Shown: in pieces, positions 45,123 through 55,855 of the stretch
How positions within the stretch are numbered: position 1 is the stretch's first letter
How the letters are laid out: each line of letters begins with the position of its first letter
NCBI GenBank assembly: GCA_031772625.1
Contig: CM062816.1
Coordinates: forward strand, 826,256,556-826,320,555
From: Pinus tabuliformis
Lineage: Eukaryota; Streptophyta; Pinopsida; Pinales; Pinaceae
Direction of reading: 5' to 3'
DNA length: 64,000 nucleotides
Program-made: the position numbers and the translations under genes
The notes under the pieces: generated by a model
Database searches by the model: none
Seen by the model: the letters and a program-made list of their open reading frames with translations, nothing else
Told to the model about the DNA's origin: nothing

Positions 45123-46108
45123 TTGAAAATAACAACAAGAAATATTAAAAATAGCACCAAGAAAATCTTAATTTAATTTTGTCCTTGAATTAAATTCTAA
45201 TTCTAATTCTCAAGCAACATGTAATAGTTAACTAAGTTAATTTGACTTAGTTGACTCAGTTAATTCGATTTGGGAGTCTATATAGAGTCATGTAGAGTGG
45301 TTCCTAAATTTTTGGGGCCCAGGTTGAATTCTTTTGAGTTGTAATTATTTAATTCAGTTTAACTGAATTAAATTCAGTTAAACTGAATTAAATTCAGTTA
45401 AACTAGTTCCAATTGATGGAGGAATTAGTGGGAGATTTAGTAGTGGGGTGTAACCTGTAGTAGTGGGGTGTAACCAACATTGCTCAACCAGTAAACTAAA
45501 GATTCACTCATAATTAACTCATACATGTCAGATTAGAGAAAGACCCAGTTGAGATTGGAGTTCAGGGATAGTGTACTATTAGTTGTAAAATCATCTAAAT
45601 TAAATAGATGGTGCATGCAACCAAAGGAAGGCCTACAATAAATCATTCTTTAATTAGAAAACTCATTAATTTTAGCCATTCAAATTTCCTTTAAAAGGAG
45701 GAATGAAGGCATGAGTTTATTCATTGTTTTGGTGAGCACGAGTTGGTGATACCAAGAAATAGGAAGCACAAGTTTGTGTTTGGAGCTTCTGAGAGAAAGA
45801 TGTGCCAAGAGAACCCTGTGCATAGGTTGGTAGCGAGATAGATATAGATAGTGCAGAGGTTGCTCGAGCTTGAGAAAATCATTGTAATCTTCTCATATTT
45901 TCTGATTAATGCAATATACAGATAGCAGGTGTTTTTAGTTGTGGCTTTCCCCGGAAAATTATTGTGTTATGTGTGATTGAATTCTTTCTCTTTTATGCTT
46001 CGTGATTTCATCGATCAATTATTGTTTCCACTGATGAGTAGAGTATATTCAAGTCAATCGTTTTAGCATCTTACAATTTGTAGTTTCAATCTGCAAGGAA
46101 TTTCTACA
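45123..46108 (+). repeat. 3' LTR of the non-autonomous element (986 bp)
   Basis: Starts TGAAAATAACAACAAG and ends TTCTACA. Its last part (from 45636) is shared with window positions 1-473. It shows a local expansion of TTCAGTTTAACTGAATTAAA-like units near 45350-45400 and an 18-bp repeat (GTAGTAGTGGGGTGTAACC) near 45440-45470. Confidence 0.92.
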
Positions 46109-46180
46109 AGTGGAGCATAAGGAAAAGACCCTCTCAAATCCCCACTTGCCTGCGATACATCCACTACAGAACGAGCCATC

Positions 46181-47063
46181 ATGTCTGACAACAATAAAAA
46201 AACTAGTAGCAATGGCCTTAACATGCATATATTTTTCATAAGCCATAGAAAGAACTCTAAAGGATCTCCTAGAAAAGATAAAGCAAAACAATGAACACAT
46301 AGTTGAGTTCGAGCAATAGATAGGTTACTAACGACTGAATATAAGACCTTAAAGTAGAAGGGTACCAAAGTGGAAGACTACAGGGCATGCACAACGAGGT
46401 ACATGAGTCATATACAACTATGGTTAAACAAGTGTATTGACATATCCAACTACAACAAAAATACCTCTACCAAGTAGTTACCACTCTAGGAATCAACCAA
46501 AGAAAAAAGTATTCAACTCAAGCGGGTGTTGAAAATTGTAAATGAATTGAAGTAATGGCTCAAATATTATCTCGATGCAATACAGGGAGTGACCAAAATC
46601 AATCAGAAATGACTAGCTTATTGCTATGTTGTTGTTAACAAAGCCTTTAAAATTCAAGATAAACTAGAAAATGATATCTCCAAAGTTAGTGGCTTAGTAC
46701 CAACATAACTACTCCCTAGCTAAAAGGTTGATTAGTATTAACAGATTTCCATCGATTGAAGCCCAAGGAGAGATGAGACTAGACAAGGAAATTGATAGAA
46801 AATTATATGAGATGTTTAATGCTAGGGAATTGTCTTTCAATGTCTTCACTAATAAGCCTACCTAAGACAACTTGAAGCAACATATTGCATAAGCTTCCCA
46901 ACAACAAAGAATTATCAATTCATTCATGCTCTTGTTGAATAAAGATGTGCATATGCTCTCCCGAAGTACAACACTCTACCATGTCACTATGGAAGGATCG
47001 CCAGCCAACATAATCAAGATGATATTGTCACATTACCAAATCTAGGAAGCATATCTCCATGAT
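46181..47063 (+). pseudogene. Decayed unknown ORF, copy B
   Basis: Counterpart of 546-1440, with the ATG at 46181 and the same main stops at Gln positions. One extra A near 46200 shifts the start relative to copy A. Unrecognised protein. Confidence 0.45.
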
Positions 47064-47530
47064 CCTAGGAGTCTAAGTGGAAAACCCAATTACTCTGTAA
47101 CATCATCCTCACATTTTGGAGTATTGTGATTACTCTATTTATTGCATTTGAATAGGATAATTGAGAAGCTAAAAAGTTGCAACTACCCTTGAGGGAGTCA
47201 AGAAGTCTCAAGAAGAAGTTACTCATATAACCTATAAATGTCTTGAACTCCAAATAGAAAGGGTTTTAGATTCTGGCATTTTCTTTGGGTTTTGGATCTT
47301 GATTTTTGTGAATTTTTTCCTATTTTATTGATATTACTAAGAAGTTAGAGAATGCTATTGATAAATTGGGATTGATTTGGCATGTATTGTGAATATGGTT
47401 AATACTTGTCAAGAGTAGATTCATGTATGTATACATATTGTAGATTGATTACTACTAAAGAATGGACTTTATTGTTCAACATATAACAACTTCTTGCATT
47501 GTCATGGTCTCTCTCATGTTTCTTTCTTCA

Positions 47531-47835
47531 ATGGCCTTCATCAGTAGGTTGTATGGCGAAGAAGATGAAACTTAGCTCAAAGGAACCAAGTTTCTATTAT
47601 TCTATCAAGTGATGAAGGTCATAGTGATCTTCATCTAGTCCTCAATCTTGTTTACTACATTCGTTCACACCATTTCTAGAGCTTAATTCAAAGCTACGAG
47701 GGTCCCACCAACATTCTATAGGTCCTAATATTTACCATATGCATTATGTGCCACTAACCTTTTTTCTAGAATGAGGCAGCAATGTCAACCAAGCCAAAAT
47801 TCAATCCATGTGTATGGTCAAGCTATATGGAAACA
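47531..47835 (+). pseudogene. FYMSSY-family ORF fragment 1 (copy B)
   Basis: Counterpart of 1905-2225. It reads a SRLYGEEDET-type segment and PPTFYR, then ALCATNLF. Non-functional. Confidence 0.5.
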
Positions 47836-48270
47836 TAAATACATAATTAATTACATTATTATGTGAGGTAGTTTTCCTTTTTCCCTAAACTATTTATGAG
47901 GTAGTTTTCCTTTTTCCCTAAACTATTTACCTTTTTTCCCTCGTCATTTTGAATACTATTGGTTTTCATAAAATTGGTGTTGATAACACATTTTTGTTTT
48001 GGTACCTATTTTTTACCTCAACGGTATATGTAATATTATTAGGGGAAAAGGTATATGTAATATTATTAGGGGAAAAGGAAAGGTAAAATTGAGTATACCA
48101 TATGGTTATTTTTTCAGATTTACTATGTTTTCTTTACGGAAGAGTGATGATTACAAACTGCTCTGCTTTCTTCAGGTAAGAGTGACGAATACAAATTTGC
48201 AATTATTTCTTCACAGAAAAGTGATGATTCTGTAAATAGAATATCCCATTCTTAAATAATGGAATATCAT

Positions 48271-48343
48271 TCCGTTGCCGGGATTTGAACCCGGGTCGCC
48301 TGGGTGAAAACCAGGTATCCTAACCGGACTAGACGACAACGGA
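48271..48343 (-). tRNA. trnE-UUC: tRNA-Glu (anticodon UUC), copy B
   Basis: All 73 positions appear identical to 2868-2940, although the flanks differ by several percent. The cloverleaf, TTC anticodon and internal promoter boxes are intact. The perfect match inside diverged flanks suggests selection or gene conversion, or simply few sites. Confidence 0.97.
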
Positions 48344-48442
48344 GATGGCTAAATTGGTTGCAGCTACCAATGTCAATGGATATTCTCTCATCATCGTTCC
48401 ACGTCGACTTCAAACGCCCGGAGGGCCAGGTGTATATCTGTG

Positions 48443-48514
48443 ATCAGAGTGGCGCAGCGGAAGCGTGGTGGGCCCATAACCCACAGGTCCCAAGATCGAA
48501 ACTTGGCTCTGATA
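48443..48514 (+). tRNA. trnM-CAU (initiator): Initiator tRNA-Met (CAU), copy B
   Basis: The 72-nt gene body appears identical to 3040-3111, including the ATCGAAA T-loop. Its terminator differs: where copy A has TTTT four bases after the gene, copy B has TTTCC. The first TTTT is now about 35 nt further on (near 48548). Read-through or longer precursors would be expected. Confidence 0.97.
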
Positions 48515-48558
48515 GTGTTTCCAACCAGATGTGTCTTCTTCTTTGATTTTGTTCTGAA

Positions 48559-48666
48559 TTTATCCGTTCACAACTGAACTTAAATGCGCTTCTGTTTATC
48601 CGTCCACAACTCATCTCAAATGTGCCTCCGTTTATCAATCCACAACTCATCTCAAATGTGCCTCTG
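48559..48666 (+). repeat. 36-bp minisatellite, three units (copy B)
   Basis: Units start TTTATC at 48559, 48595 and 48631. Copy A has four. Confidence 0.9.
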
Positions 48667-49049
48667 TTTTTTATAATCTGTACAATTGAACCATATAGAG
48701 CTGGTGCTGATCCATATGCATGAGCGAATATGAACCACTGTTTGTTTTAAATACATATGGAAGATGGAATGAACGAATTATGATTTAGTTTAGAATCCAA
48801 CCTCTTTTCTGATTTTTTCCTTCAATTAACTGATTAATTATTGTGATGTTGGTATAGTTATATGTTTTTTTGGAGTGACATTATAAACATTAATCAATGT
48901 GAATATATGATATAATTTGTATTTACAATCTCTTTTATAAGGCTAGGTTTTCATATAATTGTTAATTTTAAGTTTTTATATTATTATTTTATTAATTTTA
49001 TTTAGATAATGACGTGGTTGTTAAAATATTTTGGTGTTCATTTTTTTTT

Positions 49050-49290
49050 AATGATTCACTAGATGCAATATGTGCAACAATTTTTTTTTAGACACAGGAT
49101 GGCAATAGAAACGAAACGAGAAATGAGTCCATGTATACTTTCCAGTTCTGTGGGAACAAAAATACAGAGTTAATTGTACTAAGATATGTAAGCACTTCAT
49201 GGCCTCCATGAATATGCTCATTTTCTACCACCGTCTTCAATGTATGACAAAGAATGCCATGCAAATGATAAGCATAATTGGCCACTAGCA
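49050..49290 (+). pseudogene. FYMSSY-family ORF fragment 2 (copy B)
   Basis: Counterpart of 3713-3960. Only the central motif remains, broken by an enlarged T-run at 49081-49089. Confidence 0.45.
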
Positions 49291-49833
49291 TGTCATGAAG
49301 AAAGACACATATATAAGAATATAATGACCATCTTTAAAAAAAAAATTATATTCCCTAAATAACTCTAATACACTTATCCTCTACTCATTGAAGTATTGAT
49401 TTGATGGTTTATTTGATGATTTTGGTGATAACATATAATTTCACCTTGAAGATTATATTGATGTTTATTGCATGAGGGAACTTAGAAAGTAGGGATGGAA
49501 ATACCCATATAAAACACGAGAAGCATGGGTGTCAAGATCCTATTATTCACTATTACTTGAGTGGTAGGCTTAACTTCTCTACATTACGCATCACGACCTT
49601 GGAGTGCAAGTTAAGTAAGATGAAGAAATTTGGATATGGAAATCCTATAGAACTTGTTCTGGCAAGTAGCCAATTCCATAGTATGCTACCACAACACTCA
49701 TCAAGACCCGGGGCCTCATGCCTAGATATTATGTAGTTAATTGCGCTAATCAGATGTATAGATGTATGATCATGGGCATGGAACCCAATTTTGTGGGAAA
49801 TTTGTCCACCTTTTGAACTTGATCAACATTAAA

Positions 49834-49834
<1 letters not shown>

Positions 49835-49874
<40 letters not shown>
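49835..49874. repeat. TA microsatellite left of the LINE fragment
   Basis: About 40 bp of TA. Copy A has a single run of about 18 bp at the corresponding place (4574-4592), with no insertion. Confidence 0.9.
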
Positions 49875-49875
<1 letters not shown>

Positions 49876-50449
49876 TTTCTGTACTTTCATGGATATTGGA
49901 CCTATAAATGTATATGGGGACTCGAAAATTATCATAGAACATGTGAAAGGCATGCAAAAAATAACAAACGATAGCCTTACAGGATGGCTAGACAGGATTG
50001 CTTCTCTATGGAAGTCTGCTACTTTTCCTATCCAACATATTAAGCACAATCAAAATGTTCAAGCGGATGTGTTATCAAAGAAAGGAATGCATGGTCTAAT
50101 CGGTATATGACATCTGGTCCTCTCTATGGATTCCTGTACATATGATATACAACCCTTCTCTATGCCCGGCATATAAAGTTTACATGTTTCTGGTATGCGA
50201 TAAGGCCTTTATTTTTGGATATTATCTCTGATCTACAGGTATTGACTACCCTGATAGTCCATAAAATTCTGCTAATAATTTTTGTATACCAACGATGCGC
50301 CTCTGATGTAATATCCATAGAATATGAGGACATAATCCAGGACAAAAAGTCCACTATTTTCTATATATGTCAGTTCTGTTTTTCTCAACATAATATAAAT
50401 CATATTCTGCTTTTTCTTCTGAAAAAAATAAAAATAAATAAATAAATAA

Positions 50450-50453
<4 letters not shown>
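49875..50453 (+). mobile_element. 5'-truncated LINE (L1-like) 3' end with RNase H and A-rich tail, only in copy B
   Basis: A 579-bp insertion lies within the TA run and is absent from copy A. It encodes GPINVYGDSKIIIEHVKGMQ, a TGWLDRIASLWKSA-type helix and HIKHNQNVQADVLSKKG (49889-50090), the end of the RNase H domain found in the ORF2 of some plant LINEs. About 310 bp of 3' UTR follow. It ends in an A-rich tail of AAATA units (50421-50453), then the TA run resumes. A 5' truncation with an A-rich 3' tail is typical of target-primed reverse transcription. The target duplication cannot be told from the TA repeat. Confidence 0.85.

Positions 50454-50541
<88 letters not shown>
50454..50541. repeat. 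TA microsatellite right of the LINE fragment (about 88 bp)
   Basis: Uninterrupted TA repeat continuing from the LINE tail to TTGGTGCAATTATG, where similarity to copy A resumes. Confidence 0.9.
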
Positions 50542-50544
<3 letters not shown>

Positions 50545-51663
50545 TGCAATTATGATTCTATGATTATGACACTTTCAATGTTGTGAATGATAAATATGAC
50601 AAGCTAATACACAATTATTTAATGCACTGAAAATATGATTGTCACTTCTAGGAATACAAACATAAGTAATAAGATTAAAATGACGTTCAAGTAACTTGAC
50701 ACTTAGATATCTATGGACAAGAATAGGATCATAGGCCAGATATTAGTTATTCAATTGCAATACTATCAGTTGGGAATCAATATGAACTACCAAATATTGA
50801 ATGTTGTAAGAGATGTCATCCAAAATAAATTCAATAACACCATTGTACTTGATGATATTATTGGTTGCAACATCGATGCAAGCACTACCAGATGTAATCA
50901 ACTGACCAGTTGGAAAGTAAATCACCTAAGTAGCAGAAGCTAAGTTTCGAGCGTTATGGATGGTATCGTTTTTTAATCTTATAAAAGTTTGATCATCCAT
51001 CAACATCAGTCCATAATGTCAAAGTCATGATAAGAAAAACTAATGAAACCCAAAACTAACTTAAATTATAACTACTTATGTACAACAATTACAAGAGGAC
51101 AAACACCTAAGTAAAATTGCTCAAGCATAGTACTTCTTGAGGTAGAGCCCATATTTGGGCTCACTTAGCACATTACCCTCATAAACCTCAAGTTCATAAG
51201 CTCCTCTTTTTAAGTAATAAGGCATGTACTACATAGAATTAAACTTCCCTACTCCTAAAATGTCCTTATTTTGGTTATAAACCAAAACAGGATATCCCTC
51301 AAAGAAATAATAATGTTAAACAAACTTATCATATTGAATCTTGACATGCTTCTTTTGTTCATCATTAGCGATAAAATCATCTCAACATTTCTCATCAAGA
51401 TGCTCCATGTAAACAAGTTGTTCGTCTAAGCTCAAAGTTTTAGGAATGAGTTCATTTGTTAACTTTAAATAAGGAATTTCACATTCAATAAGAGAATTTA
51501 GTTCCACCTTGTATCCAATTCCATAGTGTGCTACCACAAAACTCATTAGGTCCGAGAGCCTCATGCTTAGATATTATGTAGTTTATTGTACTAATCAAAT
51601 GTATATATGTATGATCAGGGGCGTGGAGGTCAGTTTTGTAGGAAATTTGTCCACATTTTGTAG

Positions 51664-51667
<4 letters not shown>

Positions 51668-51741
<74 letters not shown>
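51668..51741. repeat. TA microsatellite (74 bp)
   Basis: Counterpart of the 46-bp run at 5732-5777 in copy A; expanded or contracted since duplication. Confidence 0.9.
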
Positions 51742-51743
<2 letters not shown>

Positions 51744-52110
51744 TATTTACATATGTACAATTATGATTCTATGATTATGATGCTTTCAATGTTATGAATG
51801 ATAAATATGACCCTCTAATACACAATTAGCTAATGCACCTGTAATATGATTTTTACTTCTAGGAATACTAACTTAAGTAATAAGATTAAAAAGACGTTCA
51901 TGTAACCCTACACGTAGATATATATGGACAAGAATAACATCACATACCTAGTATCGATTATTCAGTTGCAATACTATTAGTTGGGAATCAAGATGAATGA
52001 CCAAATATTGAATGTTATAAGAGATGGCATCCAAAATAAATTCAATAACACTAATATACTCGATGATATTACTAGTTGCAACATTGATGCAAGCACCACC
52101 AGACATAATC

Positions 52111-52491
52111 CATGGGGCTTCACTAAGGGAGCAATACCAGACCACATGCATTCATATTGGGGGATATATAATGAGGAAAAAATGACATAATATATTGAGC
52201 ATATAATAGGGGTAAAGGGTTTTTGTATTGGTAGGTATAAAAAAAGGAGCTCAAAGTTAACAAAAAAATATAAAGGGCTATAAAAAATGTTAATGAAAAT
52301 GGATTCCTACAATATCTAGTGAAATTAGGGGTTTTTTAAATTGGGAAGGTGTATTGGGTTCGTATTTGGTAGGGGGTTAAATAATGTGATTTTTAGAGGT
52401 ATATTCTAATATGTAGTCAAATTAATGGTATTGTTTAGAATGCAATGAACACATGTGATATATCAGAGGCTCATTGAGTGAAGCCCCTATG
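52111..52491. mobile_element. 381-bp MITE (copy B)
   Basis: Same insertion site as 6147-6527. Ends are CATGGGGCTTCACT and, reverse-complemented, CATAGGGGCTTCACT. Flanking 8-bp duplications are ACATAATC and ACGTAATC, with the same single mismatch as copy A. It was therefore in place before the segmental duplication. Confidence 0.85.
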
Positions 52492-53526
52492 ACGTAATCA
52501 ACTGCCTAGCTAGAAAGTAAATCACTGAAGTATCTGAAGCTAAGTTCTGAGTGTTATGGATGGTATCGTTTTTCAATCCTATAAAAGTTTGATCATACAT
52601 CAACATTAGTTCATAATTACAAAGTCATAATAATAAAAACTAATGAAACCCAAAACTAACTTGAATTATAACTACTTATGTACAATAATTACAAGAGAAC
52701 AAACACCTAAGCAAAATTGTTGAAGCATAGTACTACTTGAGGTAGATCCCGTATTTGGGCTCATTTAGCACATTACCCTAATAAGCCTCAAGTTAATAAG
52801 CTCATCTTTTTAAGTACACACTTGATAATATAAGGAATGTACTACATAGAATTAAACTTTCCTACTCCTAAAATGTCTTTATCTTGGCCATAAACCAAAA
52901 CAAGATCTCCCTAAAAGAAAACATTAGGTTGAAAAAACTTATCATATTGAATCTTGACATGATTCTTATGTTCATCATTAGCTATAAAATCATCTCAACA
53001 TTTCTCATCAAGATGCTCCAAGTAAACAAGGTGCTCTTCTAAGCTTGAAATCTTCTGAAGGAGTTCATTTTTCAACTTTAAATAAGGAATTTCACATTCA
53101 ATAAGAGGATTTAATTCATCATTTCTTATTACATAGTTGACCAAATTTTCATGGAGGAAGCATGCCTCAAACTCAAATTGCCAATATAAACCCCTATACT
53201 AGGTTGTATTAGACAATTAGAGGGTTTTGTCTCCACATAGAAGTAGCTAGAATAGTTGTAATTCATTTCACCAAAATCATCTCATGGTTGATCAATCATA
53301 TGCATGTACGAAGAATAAAATTCTATCGTGTCATTTTTCTCCTCAAGCTTATATGTATACTATAAATTCCCTAGATTTGAGGTTAATCTCACTTTGAGTG
53401 GGCTCTCTAGTTCACAGTTACAATCATGAACTATTAAGGAGATAGTAGATTATTGAGAAATCATTCATGTCAAAATGATTGGGTGTGTATCTAAATTTCA
53501 ATATTTGGACACCTTATATGATAAAA

Positions 53527-53870
53527 ATGGCCTTAATCAGTAGGTTGTATGGTGAAGAAGATGCACATTAGTATAGGAAAACCTTATTTTCATCTTTTAC
53601 CAAATGGAAAAGGCCAAAAGGATCTTTAAGTACTCAATCTCATTTTCTACATTATGTCATCCCATTTAAAAATCCAAATACAATGCTATGAAAATCCCTC
53701 CAACATTCTATATGTCCTCATATTCACTAGATGCAATATGTGTGACAAAACGTTTTGTAGAAATGGGATGGAAATGTCAACCAAGCATAAATGAGTCCTT
53801 GTATATTTTCCAATTCTACGGGAACAAAAATACAGAGTCAATTGGACTAATATATGTAAGCACTCCATGA
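53527..53870 (+). pseudogene. FYMSSY-family ORF fragment 3 (copy B)
   Basis: Counterpart of 7560-7990. It reads KIPPTFYMSSYSLDAICVTK (53690-53750) then RFVEMGWKCQPSINES. The stretch 53688-53870 is open for 60 codons, the best-preserved short copy of the motif. Confidence 0.6.
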
Positions 53871-54929
53871 CCTCCATGAATATGCTCATTTTTTGCAACC
53901 CTCTGCAATGTATGGCAAAAAATGTGATGCAAATGATAATCATAATTGGCCACTAGTATGTCATGAAGAAAGACATATATAAGAAGATAATGGTCGTATT
54001 TAAAAAAATTATTATATTCCCTAAATAAATCTAATACACTTATCCTCTATCATTTAAGTATTGATTTGATGGTTTATTTGAATATTTTGGTGATAACATA
54101 TCATTTTGCCTTGAATATTATATTGATGTTTATTACATGAGGGGACCTAGAAAGTAGGGATGGAAATACCCATATAAAACACAAATAACATGGGGTTCAA
54201 GAGCATATTGTTCACTATTACTTGAGTGGCAGGCTTAGCTTCTCTACTTTATGCATCACGACCTTGGATGTTCTAACCTAAATTATAACTACTTATGTAC
54301 AACAATTAGAATCAGACAAACACCTAAGAAAAATTACTCAAGCATAGTACTTCTTGTGGTAGAGCCCATATTTGGGCTCACTTAGCACATTACCCACATA
54401 AATCTCAAGTTCATAAGCTCCTCTTTTTAGGTACACACTTATATAGCATAGAATTAAACTTGCCTACTCCTAAAATGTCCTTATCTTGGTCATAAACCAA
54501 AACAAGATCTCCCTCAAAGAAAACATGAAGTTGAACAAACTTATCATATTGAATCTTGACACACTTCTTATGTTCATCATTAGCTATAAAATCATCTCAA
54601 CATTGCTCATCAAGATGCTCCAAGTAAACAAGGTTCTCTTCTAAGCTCAACATTTTAGAAAGGAATTCATTTGTTAACTTTAAATAAGGAATTTCAAATT
54701 CAATAAGAGGAGTTAATTCCACCCTATGAAAGAGTTGGAAAGGAGTGAACCACATAGTAGTCTTAACTAAAGTTTGATATGCTCGAAGTGTGAGAGAAAA
54801 AATGATGTGCCAGTTGGACTTGTTCATATTTATAGTGCATTGCATAATGGTTTTCAAGGACTCATTAATTTCCTCCACTTTTCCATTTGCTTGGGGTAAT
54901 AAGGATAAGTACAAAGCTACTTTATCCTT

Positions 54930-55855
54930 TTATGAGGTTGACCATATAATTGAAACAAATGCCAAAGGGTACTCAGGGTTTTTACACAAGAAAAATACAA
55001 GGATTTGTATTTGAATTTAATTAAATAATGAATTTAAAATTAACTAAAAACCATGATTTTAATTAAGAACAAAACTAATGAAACCAACGATCGCAATAAT
55101 TTCAAACTGCAATCTATTATATTCCAATGAAACAAAATGAAACATTAATTTACTATGTGGAAAAACAATCACAATGTGTGTCCTCGCAAGGGGCCTTCAT
55201 GGTTGGTTGCATGTGCTTAAGAGAAACTCAAAACTTCAAAAGTGATAAAAACAATTCTGAATTAAATCATGAACAAATATTTTGAGAACAGAGAAGATAA
55301 TCAATTGAATATATTGTTAGCAGAACGTTTCTGCATCTCCAACATAACTCTCCATCACAATCTTGCTTTGGAATTTATACAAAATGAAACACAAATTCTT
55401 AAGCTCAGATCTCTCTCATATATTGATGACTCAACAAACTAGATTGGTTTGCACTTAGAATGAGTAATCTCTTCCTCGATTTAATGGACAATTGAAATCG
55501 ATTCTTCTATTGCTACATTGCTAATTGCAAGATAAAATCTAGGAAAATAAGTTGCAAGATCTCATATATTGATGACTCGACAAACTAGATTGGTTTGCAC
55601 TTAGAATGAGTAATCTCTTCCTCGATTTAATGGACAATTGAAATCGATTCTTCTATTGCTACATTGCTAATTGCAAGATAAAATCTAGGAAAATAAGTTG
55701 CAAGATAGAATCTAGGAAAATAAGTTTCAATGAATCAAGAAAATATCTCAAATGTTTCACTTTTTGAGGAAATTTTCCACTAAGAGCATAAATGGATTTA
55801 AAAAAAAAAAATCATTTTTAGTTTTTCGATGTTTGTATTCATTTTCTCATAAATA
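54930..55855 (-). repeat. LTR-like repeat, copy B, truncated by the copia LTR
   Basis: Matches 8977-9730. It has an internal 146-bp tandem duplication (55415-55560 and 55561-55706) not found in copy A. It ends where the copia LTR starts (TGTTAGAAAATT, 55856). Confidence 0.75.

Larger units (their letters stand above)
35437..46108 (+). mobile_element. Short non-autonomous LTR element, interrupted by a nested gypsy element
   Basis: The 5' LTR is split: 35437-35626 and 43266-44033 (958 bp when joined). The 3' LTR is 45123-46108 (986 bp). LTRs start TGAAAATA and end TTCTACA. The interior (44034-45122) is only 1.09 kb. The split is caused by the gypsy element at 35627-43265. The uninterrupted version of the insertion point is seen at 45300/45301 in the 3' LTR. 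Flanks of the outer element do not show a clean target duplication. Confidence 0.9.
49600..54965 (-). pseudogene. Gypsy pol remnants, copy B (three units)
   Basis: Counterpart of 4217-8976. RNase H segments lie at about 50925-50640 and 52150-51850, integrase C-terminal segments at about 51560-51120 and 53160-52650, and integrase core end to C-terminus at 54914-54340. The best open part is 54914-54597 on minus: PQANGKVEEINESLKTI contains the catalytic Glu region, followed by KSNWHI, TPFQLFH and LIEFEIPYLKL. FYMSSY-family fragment 3 interrupts the block on the + strand at 53527-53870. All are dead fragments. Confidence 0.68.
45636..55855 (+). repeat. Segmental duplication, copy B (partner 1-9730)
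   Basis: Same order and orientation as copy A. Differences are a LINE 3' end with expanded TA runs at 49835-50541, a TA run of 74 bp at 51668-51741 against 46 bp in A, one fewer 36-bp unit, and a tandem repeat of a GAGGTAGTTTTCC phrase at 47867-47930. A 146-bp tandem duplication is also present (55415 and 55561). The right end is cut by the copia 3' LTR at 55856. Confidence 0.95.

Noticed and set aside
49750-51760. Ile-Tyr repeat ORFs
   Set aside because: They are translations of TA microsatellites.
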